A stretch of DNA of 64,000 nt from Synechococcus sp. UW69 (GTDB lineage Bacteria > Cyanobacteriota > Cyanobacteriia > PCC-6307 > Cyanobiaceae), in contig NZ_UCNW01000004.1 in NCBI RefSeq assembly GCF_900474185.1, positions 1 to 64,000 on the forward strand, in the 5' to 3' direction. How positions within the stretch are numbered: position 1 is the first letter of the stretch; each line of letters begins with the position of its first letter. Below are positions 23,836-34,274 of the stretch, one piece after another. The notes beneath the pieces are model-generated. The model ran no database searches and was not told the DNA's origin. It worked only from the letters and a program-made list of their open reading frames with translations. The position numbers and the translations under genes were made by a program.

Positions 23836-24567
23836 ATGACTGGGGGTCTCACGCTGGTGGGAGTCGGCCCGGGCGATCCATCTCTGCTGACCCTCGCCGC
23901 CGTTGAGGCCATCCGCCAAGCGCAGGTGGTGGCCTACCCGGTCGGACGACCGGGAGCCGACAGCATGGCCGCCCGCATCGCCACCGATTGGATCCGCAGC
24001 GACCATCAGTGCCTGCCGCTGTTATTCCCGATGGTGGAGGCCGCCGAGCCACGTCGAGCCGCGTGGGAGACGGCGGCGCAACAGCTGCAAAACATCGTCC
24101 GTTCTGGCCAGCGAGTTGCGCTGCTGTGTGAAGGCGATGCGTCTCTGTTTGCGAGCTGCAGCTATGTCCTGCTGGCCATTCTCCAGGAGTGGCCCGACTG
24201 TCCCGTCACGGTGATTCCCGGTATCACCTCGTGCTCCGCCGCGGCCGCTGCCGGCCTCTGGCCCCTCGCCCTGCAGCAGGATCAATTGCTGGTGCGCCCC
24301 TGCCCCGACACCCCTGAAGAGCTGGGGGTGGTTCTGGACACCGCCGCCACCACAGGGCAGGTGCTCGCCCTGCTGAAACTGGGGCGACGCTGGAGTTGGG
24401 TGCAACCCCTGCTGAGGCAACGCTCGCTGCTGGATCAAGCACTGTTCGCCGAGCGAGTCGGTTGGCCGGAACAACGCATCTGTTCAGCGGATGCCGTTGA
24501 TGCCGAACCGCGCCCCTACTTCTCACTACTGCTCATTCGTCAGGGATGGCCTGATGTGTTGCCCTAA
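23836..24567 (+). CDS. cobI: Precorrin-2 C20-methyltransferase
   Basis: A 243-residue SAM-dependent methyltransferase of the tetrapyrrole family. LTLVGVGPGDPSLLTLAA binds SAM, ALLCEGDASLFASCSYV and VIPGITSCSAAAA are the other family motifs. It methylates C20 of precorrin-2 (or the cobalt form) in cobalamin synthesis. Divergent from mtnD and convergent with proC, overlapping the proC stop by 4 bases. Confidence 0.9.
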   Translation: MTGGLTLVGVGPGDPSLLTLAAVEAIRQAQVVAYPVGRPGADSMAARIATDWIRSDHQCLPLLFPMVEAAEPRRAAWETAAQQLQNIVRSGQRVALLCEGDASLFASCSYVLLAILQEWPDCPVTVIPGITSCSAAAAAGLWPLALQQDQLLVRPCPDTPEELGVVLDTAATTGQVLALLKLGRRWSWVQPLLRQRSLLDQALFAERVGWPEQRICSADAVDAEPRPYFSLLLIRQGWPDVLP

Positions 24568-25406
24568 GCCAGCTCCCGACTGCGTTCCGCGGCTGCGATG
24601 ACAGCTTCGATCAAGGCGGAGCGCAGACCGATACGTTCCAAGGCACGAACGCCAGCAATCGTCGTTCCCGCCGGTGAAGTGACCATGTCCTTGAGCTGGG
24701 CAGGGTGCAAATCGCGACGATCCAGCAGTTCAGCCGTTCCAGCCAGGGTTCGGTGGCTCAGCCGCAACGCCAGATCCCTTGGCAGACCAGCAGCCACCGC
24801 TCCATCAGCCATGGCCTCAGCCACCAAAGCCACAAAGGCTGGACCCGAGGAAGTCAACGCCAAGAAGGCATCAAGCTTGGCTTCAGCCAGCTCAAGCACT
24901 TCGCCCACATCGGCGAATAGCTGCTGCACCTGATCCCGTTGCGCTGGAGCGATCCCTTCACCCCAGGCCAAAGCCGTCAAACCGGCTCCCACCAGCGCAG
25001 GGGTATTGGGCACCGCCCTCACACAGCAGTGGCCAGGAAACAGATGCTGCAAGCGAGCCAGAGACACTCCCGCCAAAACAGAAATGAGCAGCGGCCGATC
25101 CGTGACGGGTGGAGCTGCTGCTGCAACGGAATCCAATTGCTGCGGCTTCACCGCAAGCAACTGGACCGGTGCGGTCCAAACCTTGGGAGCTGAAGGATCG
25201 TCAGCAGCAACCAGTCCGATGCCAGCGGGCAACTCCAAGCGGCGTTTCTCCAAGGAGCCGCTCCCCCCAACAACGGCCAACAGCTGGTGAGCCGGAATCC
25301 GACCACTCTCCAGAAGTGGAAGCACAAGGGCCTGAGCCATGCGGCCCAGACCGATTACACCGAAAGCTGGCTGCACAGGAGAATTCAGAGAGCGGCGGCT
25401 CCCCAA
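24564..25406 (-). CDS. proC: Pyrroline-5-carboxylate reductase
   Basis: A 280-residue enzyme reducing pyrroline-5-carboxylate to proline with NAD(P)[14 protein letters not shown] is the dinucleotide-binding glycine loop; [15 protein letters not shown] and [16 protein letters not shown], and the C-terminal [17 protein letters not shown], are diagnostic. The start overlaps the end of sepF by 22 bases, indicating one operon with sepF and the pip genes. Confidence 0.95.
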   Translation of the reverse strand: MGSRRSLNSPVQPAFGVIGLGRMAQALVLPLLESGRIPAHQLLAVVGGSGSLEKRRLELPAGIGLVAADDPSAPKVWTAPVQLLAVKPQQLDSVAAAAPPVTDRPLLISVLAGVSLARLQHLFPGHCCVRAVPNTPALVGAGLTALAWGEGIAPAQRDQVQQLFADVGEVLELAEAKLDAFLALTSSGPAFVALVAEAMADGAVAAGLPRDLALRLSHRTLAGTAELLDRRDLHPAQLKDMVTSPAGTTIAGVRALERIGLRSALIEAVIAAAERSRELA

Positions 25407-25951
25407 GCGGGCGAAGGAGCGCTGGAGGATTCCCCAGCATCTGCCACATCGGCCTCACGGCTCACCACCGTGGGGGCCGAGGCCTCGTCCTGGCCCGTGT
25501 TGGTGACGGTGACGCAACTTGGGGCGAACAGGAAGATGCTCTCTCCGACGCGCTCCTGATGACCATCAATCGCGAAGGTGCCACCAGCAACGAAGTCAAC
25601 GGCACGCTGCGCCTGGTCGGGCTCCATCATCGTGAGGTTGAGAATGACCGTCTTGCGTTCTCGCAGGGCCTGGATGGCCCGAGGCATTTCATCGAAGCTG
25701 CGAGGTTCCATCACATTCACCTCAGCAGACGCAGTGCTGATGCCCGGCATCCCGATCACATTGGATCCAGGCAGGTCACTACCAAGATCAAATGGGTTGG
25801 TATCACCAATGGTTGCCAGTGCACCACCATCAGCCTGCATGGCGCGCTGGTCCTGGTCGTCTTGCTCGTCTTCGTAAGCGAAATCATCCAATTCGCCATC
25901 GAGATAGTCATCGCCAGCGACGACAGCACGGAGACGGGAGATCAGCGACAC
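25385..25951 (-). CDS. sepF: Cell division protein SepF
   Basis: A 188-residue protein with an N-terminal amphipathic segment ([16 protein letters not shown]), an acidic linker, and a C-terminal domain at about 78-150 ([19 protein letters not shown], then [20 protein letters not shown] and [11 protein letters not shown]). It polymerises on FtsZ and tethers the division ring to the membrane. A further acidic Ser/Ala-rich tail is longer than in many SepF proteins. Lies between pipY and proC as is common in cyanobacteria. Confidence 0.95.
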   Translation of the reverse strand: MSLISRLRAVVAGDDYLDGELDDFAYEDEQDDQDQRAMQADGGALATIGDTNPFDLGSDLPGSNVIGMPGISTASAEVNVMEPRSFDEMPRAIQALRERKTVILNLTMMEPDQAQRAVDFVAGGTFAIDGHQERVGESIFLFAPSCVTVTNTGQDEASAPTVVSREADVADAGESSSAPSPAWGAAAL

Positions 25952-26026
25952 CTTGGGATTCCTCTCGGTCTGAATGTGGTTTGAAAACCATGTCCCTGGA
26001 TACCGTTTTCGCCGGTGCGGGGCAAG

Positions 26027-26689
26027 TCAATTCGCAGAGTCTGTTGACACCAATCTCGGGCCGAACAGTGCCGAGCCAACCCTGAGCCAGGTACTGCCCG
26101 CCTCCGCAGCCTCTTTCCAGTCGCTGCTCATCCCCATCGAACACTCCGCCAAGTCGAACCGATCCGCCAGGGAACGGCAGTCGGAAAACAACTCTTTGCG
26201 CTGCTTCGCGGCCATGTCGAATGGCGCCATGGTCATCAGGCCCGAGATCCGCAACCCCGGCAGAGCTTGCAGATCTGACCAGATAGCGCAGAGTTCATCG
26301 GCAGACAGCCCCCCTTTACTGGGATCTGGGCGCAGTTTGACCTGAAGCATCACATCGGGCTGCCGGGCCTCCTCCACAGCAATGCGCGACACCCGTTCAG
26401 CGAGCAGCAAAGAATCGACGGAGTGGATGAAATCGAAGGCCTTCACCACGGGCCGCACTTTGTTGCTCTGGAGGCGGCCGATGAAATGCCAGCGCAGCTG
26501 CAGATCGATCAGCTCCTTCTGCTTAGGCAGCGCCTCCTGAACACGACTTTCCCCGAAATCAAACTGACCGAGCTCTGCCACGGAACGGACGGCCGATGCC
26601 GGGTGGCCCTTGCTAACCGCCAGAAGCCTGGCGGAGGAGGGGCGGTCAACTTGGAGCGCCTGCCAACGCGCAGCGAATGAATCCGTCAA
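26027..26689 (-). CDS. pipY: PLP homeostasis protein PipY (YggS family)
   Basis: A 220-residue YggS/COG0325 protein that binds PLP and balances vitamin B6 and amino-acid pools. LLAVSKGHPASAVR carries the PLP lysine; the remaining motifs are FGESRVQEAL, WHFIGRLQSNKVR and LSMGMSSDW-like sequence near the end. It lies four bases downstream of pipX, the arrangement for which it is named in cyanobacteria. Confidence 0.92.
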   Translation of the reverse strand: MTDSFAARWQALQVDRPSSARLLAVSKGHPASAVRSVAELGQFDFGESRVQEALPKQKELIDLQLRWHFIGRLQSNKVRPVVKAFDFIHSVDSLLLAERVSRIAVEEARQPDVMLQVKLRPDPSKGGLSADELCAIWSDLQALPGLRISGLMTMAPFDMAAKQRKELFSDCRSLADRFDLAECSMGMSSDWKEAAEAGSTWLRVGSALFGPRLVSTDSAN

Positions 26690-26693
26690 GAGT

Positions 26694-26960
26694 TCAGATG
26701 AACGTCTGATCGAACAGCTGAGTCCAGGAGTTCAGGTCCTCTGACCGGTCCCGCCGGCACCGGCCCAGATGCACCTCAGCGTGGTGACGTGCGTCGCCGT
26801 AGGGGATCACTTCGAACTGGGCGCCACGGGGCTGCAAGGTGACCAGGAAGAACATTCTCTGGGCATACAACGTGGCGTAAACGTCACGCCCCTCACCAGC
26901 CGGAGCTACCCGATAGAGCATCCCGAAGGTGGGGTGATTCAGATATCGCTCGGACGCCAT
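26694..26960 (-). CDS. pipX: NtcA coactivator PipX
   Basis: An 88-residue protein with the PipX signature: ASERYLNHPTFGMLYRV, TLYAQRMFFLVT and C-terminal helices ending LFDQTFI. PipX swaps between the PII signalling protein and the nitrogen regulator NtcA, linking carbon/nitrogen status to transcription. Immediately upstream of pipY in the same orientation. Size and motifs match the family. Confidence 0.94.
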   Translation of the reverse strand: MASERYLNHPTFGMLYRVAPAGEGRDVYATLYAQRMFFLVTLQPRGAQFEVIPYGDARHHAEVHLGRCRRDRSEDLNSWTQLFDQTFI

Positions 26961-26984
26961 GCCGTGATCAGCCTTGATCAGAGG

Positions 26985-27893
26985 TCATAGAGCACCGTAC
27001 TGACCCCGGAGCCCGATCACCAACAAGAGCAATGTCATCGCCAGGCCATTCAGCAGGTGAGCAGGACGTTCAGGAGGCATGCGGAAATACGAAGGGCCAA
27101 GAATCCGACCCCCACGGGCCACCAGTGCATCCGCTCCCTGCTCAGCTCTTAGAAGGATGTTGGCCAACAGCCTCTCTCCCACGGCCAGCACCAAGCCGAA
27201 GCCGGCCTTGAAACCCAGCTGGCGCATATTGACGGCACGACTGGCAAGAGATCGCAGCAGATTCTGGAGCTCTTCCTGAACGAGAGGCAGAAAACGAAGG
27301 GCCAACAACAGTTGAAACCCCAGCCGCTCCACAGGACACCCCAGCCACTTCAAAGGAGTCAGACACCAACTGAGAGCCCAGACCAGATCCTCCGGAGGGG
27401 TTGTGATCAACATCAAATTGACGCTGTGAATCACCGTGAAGATCAAGGTCGACGTCCGCAGCCCCAGCACTGCAGAGGCGCGGTCCACCACCAGAGGACC
27501 CAGCTTGAGACCACCCAACTGCAGGGGGCCTAGGCGCAGCAGATCCCAGGAGGGTCCTTCCGTCTCGAGCCCAGGAAGCTCGGCCGGATTACGAAGGGGA
27601 AAAGCCGCAGGGGGATCAACAGCCGGCAACAGCATCGACAACAGGCCCACCACAAGCGCCAACGCCGTCAGCAGAAGAACGGACCGCCACCACAGCGACC
27701 GGGCCAGACCACTGGCCAGGGTGATCACCACCAGAGCAACCACAAGAGCGACGCGCCACAAGGGGCCGGCCAAAACAGGTGTGAGCAGAAAGACGAGGGA
27801 CCAGGCCAGCTTCAGTCGAGGGTCCAACCGCCTGAGCCAACCACTGGAGCCATCGACGTATTGGCCCATCGGGACCTGACGTAACCAGTCCAT
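26985..27893 (-). CDS. ecfT: ECF transporter transmembrane subunit
   Basis: A 302-residue EcfT/CbiQ-type integral membrane protein with about six hydrophobic segments. The coupling helices that touch the ATPases carry LASRAVNMRQLG and ALVARGGRI, variants of the family's Ala-Arg-Gly motifs. It forms the scaffold joining a vitamin-binding S component to ATPase subunits. No ATPase or S component is adjacent, so the transported vitamin cannot be named. Sits between der and pipX. Confidence 0.87.
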   Translation of the reverse strand: MDWLRQVPMGQYVDGSSGWLRRLDPRLKLAWSLVFLLTPVLAGPLWRVALVVALVVITLASGLARSLWWRSVLLLTALALVVGLLSMLLPAVDPPAAFPLRNPAELPGLETEGPSWDLLRLGPLQLGGLKLGPLVVDRASAVLGLRTSTLIFTVIHSVNLMLITTPPEDLVWALSWCLTPLKWLGCPVERLGFQLLLALRFLPLVQEELQNLLRSLASRAVNMRQLGFKAGFGLVLAVGERLLANILLRAEQGADALVARGGRILGPSYFRMPPERPAHLLNGLAMTLLLLVIGLRGQYGAL

Positions 27894-27896
27894 GAC

Positions 27897-29285
27897 TCAG
27901 CCTTTACGGCTCTGTTGACGGGCCAGATCGCGTTCAGCGTCGCGCTGTTGCTTGCCGCGCCAGAACAGACGCAACGGACTTCCATCGAAGCCGAGGCCCT
28001 CGCGGATCTGGCGCTCGACATAGCGCCGATAGGTCTCCCCGAAAAGTTTGGGGTCGTTGACGAACAGGGTGAAGCTGGGGGGTCGACTTGCGACCTGCGT
28101 GCCGTAATACAACTTGCCCTGACGCCCCCCTCGGGTGGTGGGCGGACTACGCCAGCTGAGTGCTTCCTTCAGCACCTCATTCACAACGGAGGTGCTAACA
28201 CGGCGACGATGCTGTTCAACCGCCAAGGCGGCCAGAGCGAAGATGCTGTCCACCCGTTGGCCGGTGAGTGCCGATGTGAACAACATCGGGGCCCAATCGA
28301 GGAAGTACAGCTTGGAGCGCAGCTCTTTTTCCATCGCCGTCATGGTGTGGCTGTCCTTCTCGACGGCGTCCCATTTGTTGACAACCACCACACAGGCTCG
28401 TCCGTCCTCTTCAATGCGGCCCGCCAGGCGCTGATCCTGCTCGGTCACGCCATCCAGGGCATCAATCACCAGAACGCAGACATCGCTGCGTTCGATCGCC
28501 TTGAAACTTCGGTTGATCCCGAAAAATTCCGGGCCATAGTTGACGCTGCGCCGCCGGCGGATGCCAGCTGTGTCCACCAGACGCCAGGGGCGTTGCTCCC
28601 GGATGATGCTGGTGTCGATCGTGTCGCGCGTTGTGCCGCGAATCGGACTGACGATGGCCCTCTGTTCTCCACAGATGGCATTGAGAAGACTGGATTTCCC
28701 GACATTCGGCCGGCCGATGATGGCCATCTGAATCGGTTCCTCCTCCTCCCCCTCTTGATCCTTTGGCGGGAGAAACGTGAGCACCTGATCAAGGAGTTCA
28801 CCGGTTCCGGCCCCGTGGATGGCCGAAATCGGATGGGGCTCACCAAGCCCAAGACTCCAAAATTCGCCGGCCATGGCCAGGCCCTGTTCAGGCGACTCAC
28901 ACTTGTTCACCGCGAGAAGCGTGGGACAGCGATGACTGCGCAGAAATTCAGCGATGGATTCGTCAGCGGCCGTCAGTCCCTGCTGACCGTCCACGATCAC
29001 CAAGGCCACACTGGCTTCCTCGAGAGCAAGAGCCGCCTGCTCCCGGATCTCAGGCAGAAATTCACTGTCGTCATCAAACACCAGTCCGCCGGTGTCGACG
29101 ACCTTGAATTCCCGATCACCCCAATAGCCGTCCTGATAGGTGCGATCACGCGTCACGCCGGGCTCATCGTGAACGATGGCTTCTCGGCTGCGGCACAACC
29201 GGTTGACAAGGGTCGACTTACCGACATTGGGGCGTCCGATGATTGCGACGACGGGACGCGCCAAGGGTCTGTTCAGGCCAATCAT
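27897..29285 (-). CDS. der: Ribosome-associated GTPase Der (EngA)
   Basis: A 462-residue protein with two tandem GTPase domains, each beginning GRPNVGKS (about residues 17-24 and 190-197), with NKCE and NKWD base-recognition motifs, and a C-terminal KH-like domain. It is needed for 50S subunit assembly. A start at the ATG at 29285 is used; the Leu at codon 8 (TTG, giving [10 protein letters not shown]) is an alternative that matches many orthologues. Confidence 0.96.
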   Translation of the reverse strand: MIGLNRPLARPVVAIIGRPNVGKSTLVNRLCRSREAIVHDEPGVTRDRTYQDGYWGDREFKVVDTGGLVFDDDSEFLPEIREQAALALEEASVALVIVDGQQGLTAADESIAEFLRSHRCPTLLAVNKCESPEQGLAMAGEFWSLGLGEPHPISAIHGAGTGELLDQVLTFLPPKDQEGEEEEPIQMAIIGRPNVGKSSLLNAICGEQRAIVSPIRGTTRDTIDTSIIREQRPWRLVDTAGIRRRRSVNYGPEFFGINRSFKAIERSDVCVLVIDALDGVTEQDQRLAGRIEEDGRACVVVVNKWDAVEKDSHTMTAMEKELRSKLYFLDWAPMLFTSALTGQRVDSIFALAALAVEQHRRRVSTSVVNEVLKEALSWRSPPTTRGGRQGKLYYGTQVASRPPSFTLFVNDPKLFGETYRRYVERQIREGLGFDGSPLRLFWRGKQQRDAERDLARQQSRKG

Positions 29286-29414
29286 TCACCCTACAGAGAC
29301 GCCTTAGTGCCGATGAGCCTGGTGCCCATCGCGAGCAGAACCGAAATTCTTTCCGGGCGAGACAAATGAGTCTCAGTTGAGACAGCTAGGGCGGGTGAAG
29401 TGTGTTCCCTCGCC

Positions 29415-29798
29415 ATGCTCGAGCTCGTCGCCAGCCTTGTGGTCGACCTCTCCGACCAGCGCCTGACGGTTTACAACAGCCAACAGGAAGTCGTCCGCGT
29501 GATCCCCGTCAGCACCGGCAAGGCCTCAACGCCAACACCGACCTTCAACAGCAAAGTCTTCACGAAGTACCGCTCCACCACGATGTACGGACGCACCTAC
29601 ACCGTTCCGGGCGTGCCTTACACGATGTGCGTCAGTGCCAACGAGGCCATCTGCCTCCATGCAGCGCCCTGGCAGGAGAACGCCGGGCAACCCTTCGGCG
29701 TCCCCCGCAGCCATGGCTGTGTGCGCATGCCCATGACCCACGCCCGCTGGTTGTTCCACAACACGCCGAAGGGCACGCCGATCACCATTCAGGCCTGA
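29415..29798 (+). CDS. L,D-transpeptidase (YkuD domain)
   Basis: A 127-residue stand-alone YkuD domain. ICLHAAPW and the catalytic RSHGCVRMPMTHARWL (His, Cys, Arg) are intact. It cross-links peptidoglycan or attaches proteins to it. The ATG at 29415 is used; a GTG five codons upstream also fits. No signal peptide is obvious although the first residues are somewhat hydrophobic, so export would need another route or a longer start. Convergent with the DUF1823 gene. Confidence 0.85.
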   Translation: MLELVASLVVDLSDQRLTVYNSQQEVVRVIPVSTGKASTPTPTFNSKVFTKYRSTTMYGRTYTVPGVPYTMCVSANEAICLHAAPWQENAGQPFGVPRSHGCVRMPMTHARWLFHNTPKGTPITIQA

Positions 29799-29799
29799 A

Positions 29800-30267
29800 T
29801 CACCCCACCGGCAGATCGCCGGGGTGCCCCTGCACCGGATCGGCTGGAGCCGGAAGCTCTGGCCCTAAAGGCCCCTGTTCCGGCAGGGGCTCCCCTTGCT
29901 GTGCCAGCCAGGCCAAAAGCCAGTTCACCGCCGTGGCACGACGGGTCCGTCGGGGGAAAAGCTCACCGATCCGGTAGCCCGCAAAGTTGAGCTGCTGCTT
30001 CAGCAGCTGCTTGTATTCCTTGGGAATCGATCGGGTCAAACGAACCGATGCCGGCCGCTCGGCGATCAACTCGGGAGCCAAGGGGAAGGCATCCGCCCAA
30101 TCCGTTGGCGTGTCTGGACCGGCGCACCATTGGAGTTCATTGGGCCGGTATCCCAAGCGTTCCCAAACCCTTTCGCAGACAAAGCGATCACTGCAGCGGT
30201 CCTCCAGGATCTGCAAGAGCAACGAACGACTCAGCGGCCAGGGCATGTCGATTGCGTTGTGCAGCAT
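29800..30267 (-). CDS. DUF1823 protein
   Basis: A 155-residue cyanobacterial/plastid-type protein: LSRSLLLQILEDRCSDRFVC, VWERLGY, a WCAGPDTPTDWADAFP block and the highly basic SIPKEYKQLLKQQLNFAGYR then PRRTRRATAVNWLLAWLA. This matches DUF1823, whose role is unknown. The Pro-rich tail differs from most members. Divergent from the dihydrouridine synthase gene. Confidence 0.85.
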   Translation of the reverse strand: MLHNAIDMPWPLSRSLLLQILEDRCSDRFVCERVWERLGYRPNELQWCAGPDTPTDWADAFPLAPELIAERPASVRLTRSIPKEYKQLLKQQLNFAGYRIGELFPRRTRRATAVNWLLAWLAQQGEPLPEQGPLGPELPAPADPVQGHPGDLPVG

Positions 30268-30273
30268 GGACCC

Positions 30274-31275
30274 ATGATTGCTTCATCCCCCCTGCAGCTT
30301 CCCGGCAATGGAATCGCACGTCAGCTGCGGTGCCGTGTTCTGCAATCGCCGCTTGCGGGGGTGAGCGACCGGGTGTTTCGTGGCCTGGTTCGACGATGGG
30401 CTCCTGACGCCCTGCTCTTCACCGAAATGGTGAATGCCACCAGCCTCGAAATGGGGCATGGGCGCTGCAAGGTGGAGTCACTGGCCGACGAGTCCGGACC
30501 CATCGGCGTGCAACTGTTCGACCATCGCCCCCAGGCCATGGCCGATGCGGCACGGCGGGCCGAAGCCAGTGGAGCCTTCCTGATCGACATCAACATGGGA
30601 TGTCCCGTTCGGAAGATCGCTCGCAAGGGGGGTGGTTCCGGATTGATCCGTGATCCCGAACTGGCGATCCGGATCGTGGAAGCGGTGGCGGATGCCGTGG
30701 CATTGCCCGTCACCGTGAAGACGCGCCTGGGATGGTGCGGAGGTGATGCTGATCCCGTGCGGTGGTGCCAGCAACTGGAACGTGCAGGAGCTCAACTGCT
30801 CACGCTGCATGGACGCACCCGCGAACAGGGCTTCAAAGGCCCTGCCGACTGGAGCGCCATCACCCAGGTCCGTGAGGCCCTCACGATCCCCCTGATCGCG
30901 AATGGCGACATCAACACTCCCGAGGATGCTCTGCGCTGCCTGAATCAAACCGGCGCAGCCGGCGTGATGGTGGGCCGAGGGACCATGGGGTCCCCCTGGC
31001 TGGTGGGACAGATCGATGCCGCGCTGACCGGTCGTGCCATCCCCTCTACGCCCAACCCGACGGCACGGCTTGCGCTGGCTCGGGATCAATTGGACGATCT
31101 TGTGAAGGATCGCGGCGACCATGGGCTGTTGATCGCGAGAAAACATATGGGCTGGACCTGCACGGGCTTCCCCGGGGCATCGCGACTGCGTCATGACCTG
31201 ATGCGGGCCCCCACACCCGCCCAGGCCAGGGACCTGCTCAATCAGCAGATCGACGCCCTTGCCGCGTCCGCTTGA
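30274..31275 (+). CDS. dus: tRNA-dihydrouridine synthase
   Basis: A 333-residue FMN enzyme reducing uridines in tRNA. LQSPLAGVSDRVFRGLVRRW binds FMN, FLIDINMGCPVRKIARKGGG holds the catalytic Cys, and VKTRLGW, LTLHGRTREQG and LIANGDINTPEDA complete the barrel motifs. The frame is open far upstream, but the ATG at 30274 gives the standard N-terminus. The stop overlaps the TTG start of the next gene by 4 bases. Which Dus subfamily it belongs to is not resolved. Confidence 0.92.
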   Translation: MIASSPLQLPGNGIARQLRCRVLQSPLAGVSDRVFRGLVRRWAPDALLFTEMVNATSLEMGHGRCKVESLADESGPIGVQLFDHRPQAMADAARRAEASGAFLIDINMGCPVRKIARKGGGSGLIRDPELAIRIVEAVADAVALPVTVKTRLGWCGGDADPVRWCQQLERAGAQLLTLHGRTREQGFKGPADWSAITQVREALTIPLIANGDINTPEDALRCLNQTGAAGVMVGRGTMGSPWLVGQIDAALTGRAIPSTPNPTARLALARDQLDDLVKDRGDHGLLIARKHMGWTCTGFPGASRLRHDLMRAPTPAQARDLLNQQIDALAASA

Positions 31276-34274
31276 CTGGACGCTCCGACGGTCAGGGCGT
31301 GGCGCCTTCAAGCGGCAAGGACAACACGCTTGATGCCAATGCCTGGCAGCGCTGGCGGTCTGGCCTCGCCAACGCCGAAGAGATCGAGCGTTGGCAGCAA
31401 CAGCTCCACCAGCAGCTGCCCCAGCTCCCGCAAGAGCTGCTGGATCCGTCTCTGCTGCCCATCGCCCTGTTGCGCGACCCGATCCATTGGTCCCCCAAAG
31501 ACAGCGGGCTGGATCCGGTCGATCTATTGGCATCCCACAGGGATCTCACGCACGCCAACCAACTGCTTTCCAGCGGCCGCCTGCGCGAAATCGCCCTCGG
31601 CCACCGCAGCCTGTTCACTGATCTGCCGCCGGTTCACCTCCAGGCCTACCGGGATGGGCTGAGACCAGTGGCATGTCAGGACGGCCTCAGCGCCCTGGAG
31701 CACCTGGGCGGCATCGGCCGTCAACGCTTCCAGCGAGGACTGCCCCTTGGCAAGGATCTCGATCGGTACCAGCCCCCCGCTCCAGACCCAGCACCAAGCG
31801 AGTTCATTCCCTCAGCGGCCTCGATGCTGGTGGTTCTCCACCAAACACAAGTGGAGGTCGAGGCCGACCACCTCCAGCCAGGGCAGGGGTGGGGCCAGAT
31901 CCGCCACGCCTCTCTGGAGGATCCTTCCGGTTGGATGAGCGAGCCAACCCTCGATGGCGAAACCCTGGTCAGCTTCTGCCATGCCAGTGATCAGCTGGAT
32001 CCCCAGGCGGCCCTACGCATGGCGCAGTGTGCGATGAAACACCCTGCAGCGGTCTTGCTGACCAGTGATGAAACGCTGCGCTGGAGCGACGACCCAGGCA
32101 TTCCGGCGGGGAACCGCCAGAACAGAACCGCAATTACACCGTTTCGTCTGCTCTGCAGGGGATGCCTAGGCGGCCTGGTGACGATCCGCTGGTCAACGCT
32201 GCAACAACTGACGCTGCCGGCGTCCACCGGCTCGCAGCACGCCCTGCTCCTGGATCTGGCGCTGCAGGTTTGCGAACGCGGAGACGCCGTCGCCCACTGT
32301 TCCGAGGTGTTGCTGCAGCGATCGATTCGGGCGAACCCGACCGTGCCCGACGTGGCCTCGCCGGCCGACCGCCATTGCTGGCCCCCTGAGCTCAGCGCTG
32401 AGATCCTGGCGATCACCCAGCGACACAGCCCAAGCTTTCTGGTGCCCGGTGGGCAGCTCACTCCCGTTGATTCGCTGAGCGCCTGCCATCAGCTGCAACT
32501 CCGCACCGAACCCACCGTTCTGGTGTCGGTTCTGATCCCGTTTCGCGACCGGGTCGACCTCACCCAAAGCTGCGTCGCCTCCCTGCGCCGCTGCGCCGGA
32601 GCTGTGGCCTATGAGCTGATCCTGATCGACAACGGCAGTGAGGAATCCGCCACCCAGGCCTGGCTGGACGAACAGGCGCAGCTCGACGACGTGTACGTGG
32701 TGCGAGTGGACGAACCGTTCAACTATTCGCGTCTCAACAACATCGGCCGACGCCATGCCCGTGGCAGCCATTTGTTGCTGCTGAACAACGACATCGAATT
32801 CCGATCAGCTGAGGTGCTTCAGGCCCTGCTGGACCCGTTCGCGTACCGCGGCACCACTGCCGTGGGGGCGAGGCTGCACTACCCCGACGGGAGCATCCAG
32901 CATCAAGGGGTCGCCGTGGTGAAGGGGGAACGGCGCTGTGTGGTTGAGCCCGGAAAACACCTGCACAGTGCCCCTGTGCTGGCCACGCTTACCCCCTTGC
33001 TGGTGCAGGAGGAGTTCACCGCAGCGACAGGGGCCTGCCTGATGCTCCGCTGCAGCGATTTCGATCGCATCCAAGGGTTCGATGAAGATCTCGCCGTGGT
33101 GTTTAACGATGTGGATCTCTGCCTGCGCCTCAGGCAGAGCGGTGGTTCGGTCGCCGTGACCCCCTTTGTGGAGATCGTTCATCACGAATCGATCAGTCGC
33201 GGCAAAGACCGCGAAGGCAACGCTCTGGCCCGGCATCAAAGGGAGTCCGGTCACCTGAGGGCCAAGCACGCCAGGTTGTTCGCCGAAGGTGATCCCCTCA
33301 CCAGTCAGGGCATTCACCCCCACAGCAATCGCTACCAACCCAGGGAGACAGCGCCGCGATCGAAAGGGCCGGTTGCTGATGCCGTGCTGATGCACTGGAG
33401 GAATTCAAACTTCCAGCCCAGCCGCCAACGACCAATCGTTCTGCTGGCGCATTTTTCAGGCAACAACCGGTTTCGGGACGACCTCTTCCCACTGATTGAC
33501 GAGTACCGACGCTTCGCCGATGTGATCGTTGTGTCGTCGGCCAGCGGGTTGCGGTGGCACCCGAGAACGCTGCATCGGCTGCGCCAACGCTGTGCAGCCA
33601 TCGTTATTCGACGCAACCAGGGGTATGACTTCGGCAGCTGGAAAACAGCACTGAACCTGCATCGGCAGGACATTGAGCAGTCAGCATTCCTGGTGCTCAC
33701 CAACGACAGCTTCTGGGGACCGGTTACTCCCCTCGACGACCTGTTCCAACGCCTGCATGCCAGTTCAGCGGACGTGATTGGGCTGACGGACGATCTGATG
33801 TACGAACCCCATCTGTCGTCAGCCTTCACGGCTTACAAACCCAAGGCACTGCAGTGCCCAGCCTTTGGCCGTTTCTGGGAGACGTTGCAGATCTGGCCCC
33901 GCAAACGTGACCTGGTCAAACATTGCGAAGTCGGCCTGCCGGTGCAGCTACAGGCAGCGGGGCTGAGGCTCGAGAGCCTCTACACCCACAACGCCAACGG
34001 CAATGTTCTGCACTACGACTGGAAGCCCTTGATTGAGCAACGCGCCTTCCCCTTCCTCAAGGTGAGCCTTCTGCGGGACAACCCGACGCGACAACCCGTC
34101 GACACCTGGCCCGAAGTGATCGGCCAACGCAACCCTCAGCTGGCGGCCAGCATCCAACGACAACTGCGGCCCAAACCAGGATTGCAGCGGCTGTTGGAAC
34201 GGCTTCGCCTTCGAGGGAACGGAAGTGATCGCAAGGGGTCTCGTGCTGTAATAGCGCCGACTTCACGCCGGTGA
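31272..34274 (+). CDS. Two-module glycosyltransferase: GT2 plus RgpF-like domain
   Basis: A 1000-residue protein. Residues 1 to about 410 are an unassigned module. From about 414 to 640 lies a GT2 domain ([40 protein letters not shown] as the DxD-like motif, [13 protein letters not shown]). From about 718 to 960 lies an RgpF/rhamnan-synthesis domain ([36 protein letters not shown]). Such proteins build rhamnose-containing surface glycans, and rmlACDB follow directly. The TTG start overlaps the dus stop by 4 bases, and the stop overlaps the GTG of rmlA. Confidence 0.85.
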   Translation: MTGRSDGQGVAPSSGKDNTLDANAWQRWRSGLANAEEIERWQQQLHQQLPQLPQELLDPSLLPIALLRDPIHWSPKDSGLDPVDLLASHRDLTHANQLLSSGRLREIALGHRSLFTDLPPVHLQAYRDGLRPVACQDGLSALEHLGGIGRQRFQRGLPLGKDLDRYQPPAPDPAPSEFIPSAASMLVVLHQTQVEVEADHLQPGQGWGQIRHASLEDPSGWMSEPTLDGETLVSFCHASDQLDPQAALRMAQCAMKHPAAVLLTSDETLRWSDDPGIPAGNRQNRTAITPFRLLCRGCLGGLVTIRWSTLQQLTLPASTGSQHALLLDLALQVCERGDAVAHCSEVLLQRSIRANPTVPDVASPADRHCWPPELSAEILAITQRHSPSFLVPGGQLTPVDSLSACHQLQLRTEPTVLVSVLIPFRDRVDLTQSCVASLRRCAGAVAYELILIDNGSEESATQAWLDEQAQLDDVYVVRVDEPFNYSRLNNIGRRHARGSHLLLLNNDIEFRSAEVLQALLDPFAYRGTTAVGARLHYPDGSIQHQGVAVVKGERRCVVEPGKHLHSAPVLATLTPLLVQEEFTAATGACLMLRCSDFDRIQGFDEDLAVVFNDVDLCLRLRQSGGSVAVTPFVEIVHHESISRGKDREGNALARHQRESGHLRAKHARLFAEGDPLTSQGIHPHSNRYQPRETAPRSKGPVADAVLMHWRNSNFQPSRQRPIVLLAHFSGNNRFRDDLFPLIDEYRRFADVIVVSSASGLRWHPRTLHRLRQRCAAIVIRRNQGYDFGSWKTALNLHRQDIEQSAFLVLTNDSFWGPVTPLDDLFQRLHASSADVIGLTDDLMYEPHLSSAFTAYKPKALQCPAFGRFWETLQIWPRKRDLVKHCEVGLPVQLQAAGLRLESLYTHNANGNVLHYDWKPLIEQRAFPFLKVSLLRDNPTRQPVDTWPEVIGQRNPQLAASIQRQLRPKPGLQRLLERLRLRGNGSDRKGSRAVIAPTSRR

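Noticed and set aside
27915-29369. Long 484-codon frame antisense to der
   Set aside because: It mirrors the der gene exactly, has no domain-like pattern, and arises from GC-rich codon bias on the opposite strand.
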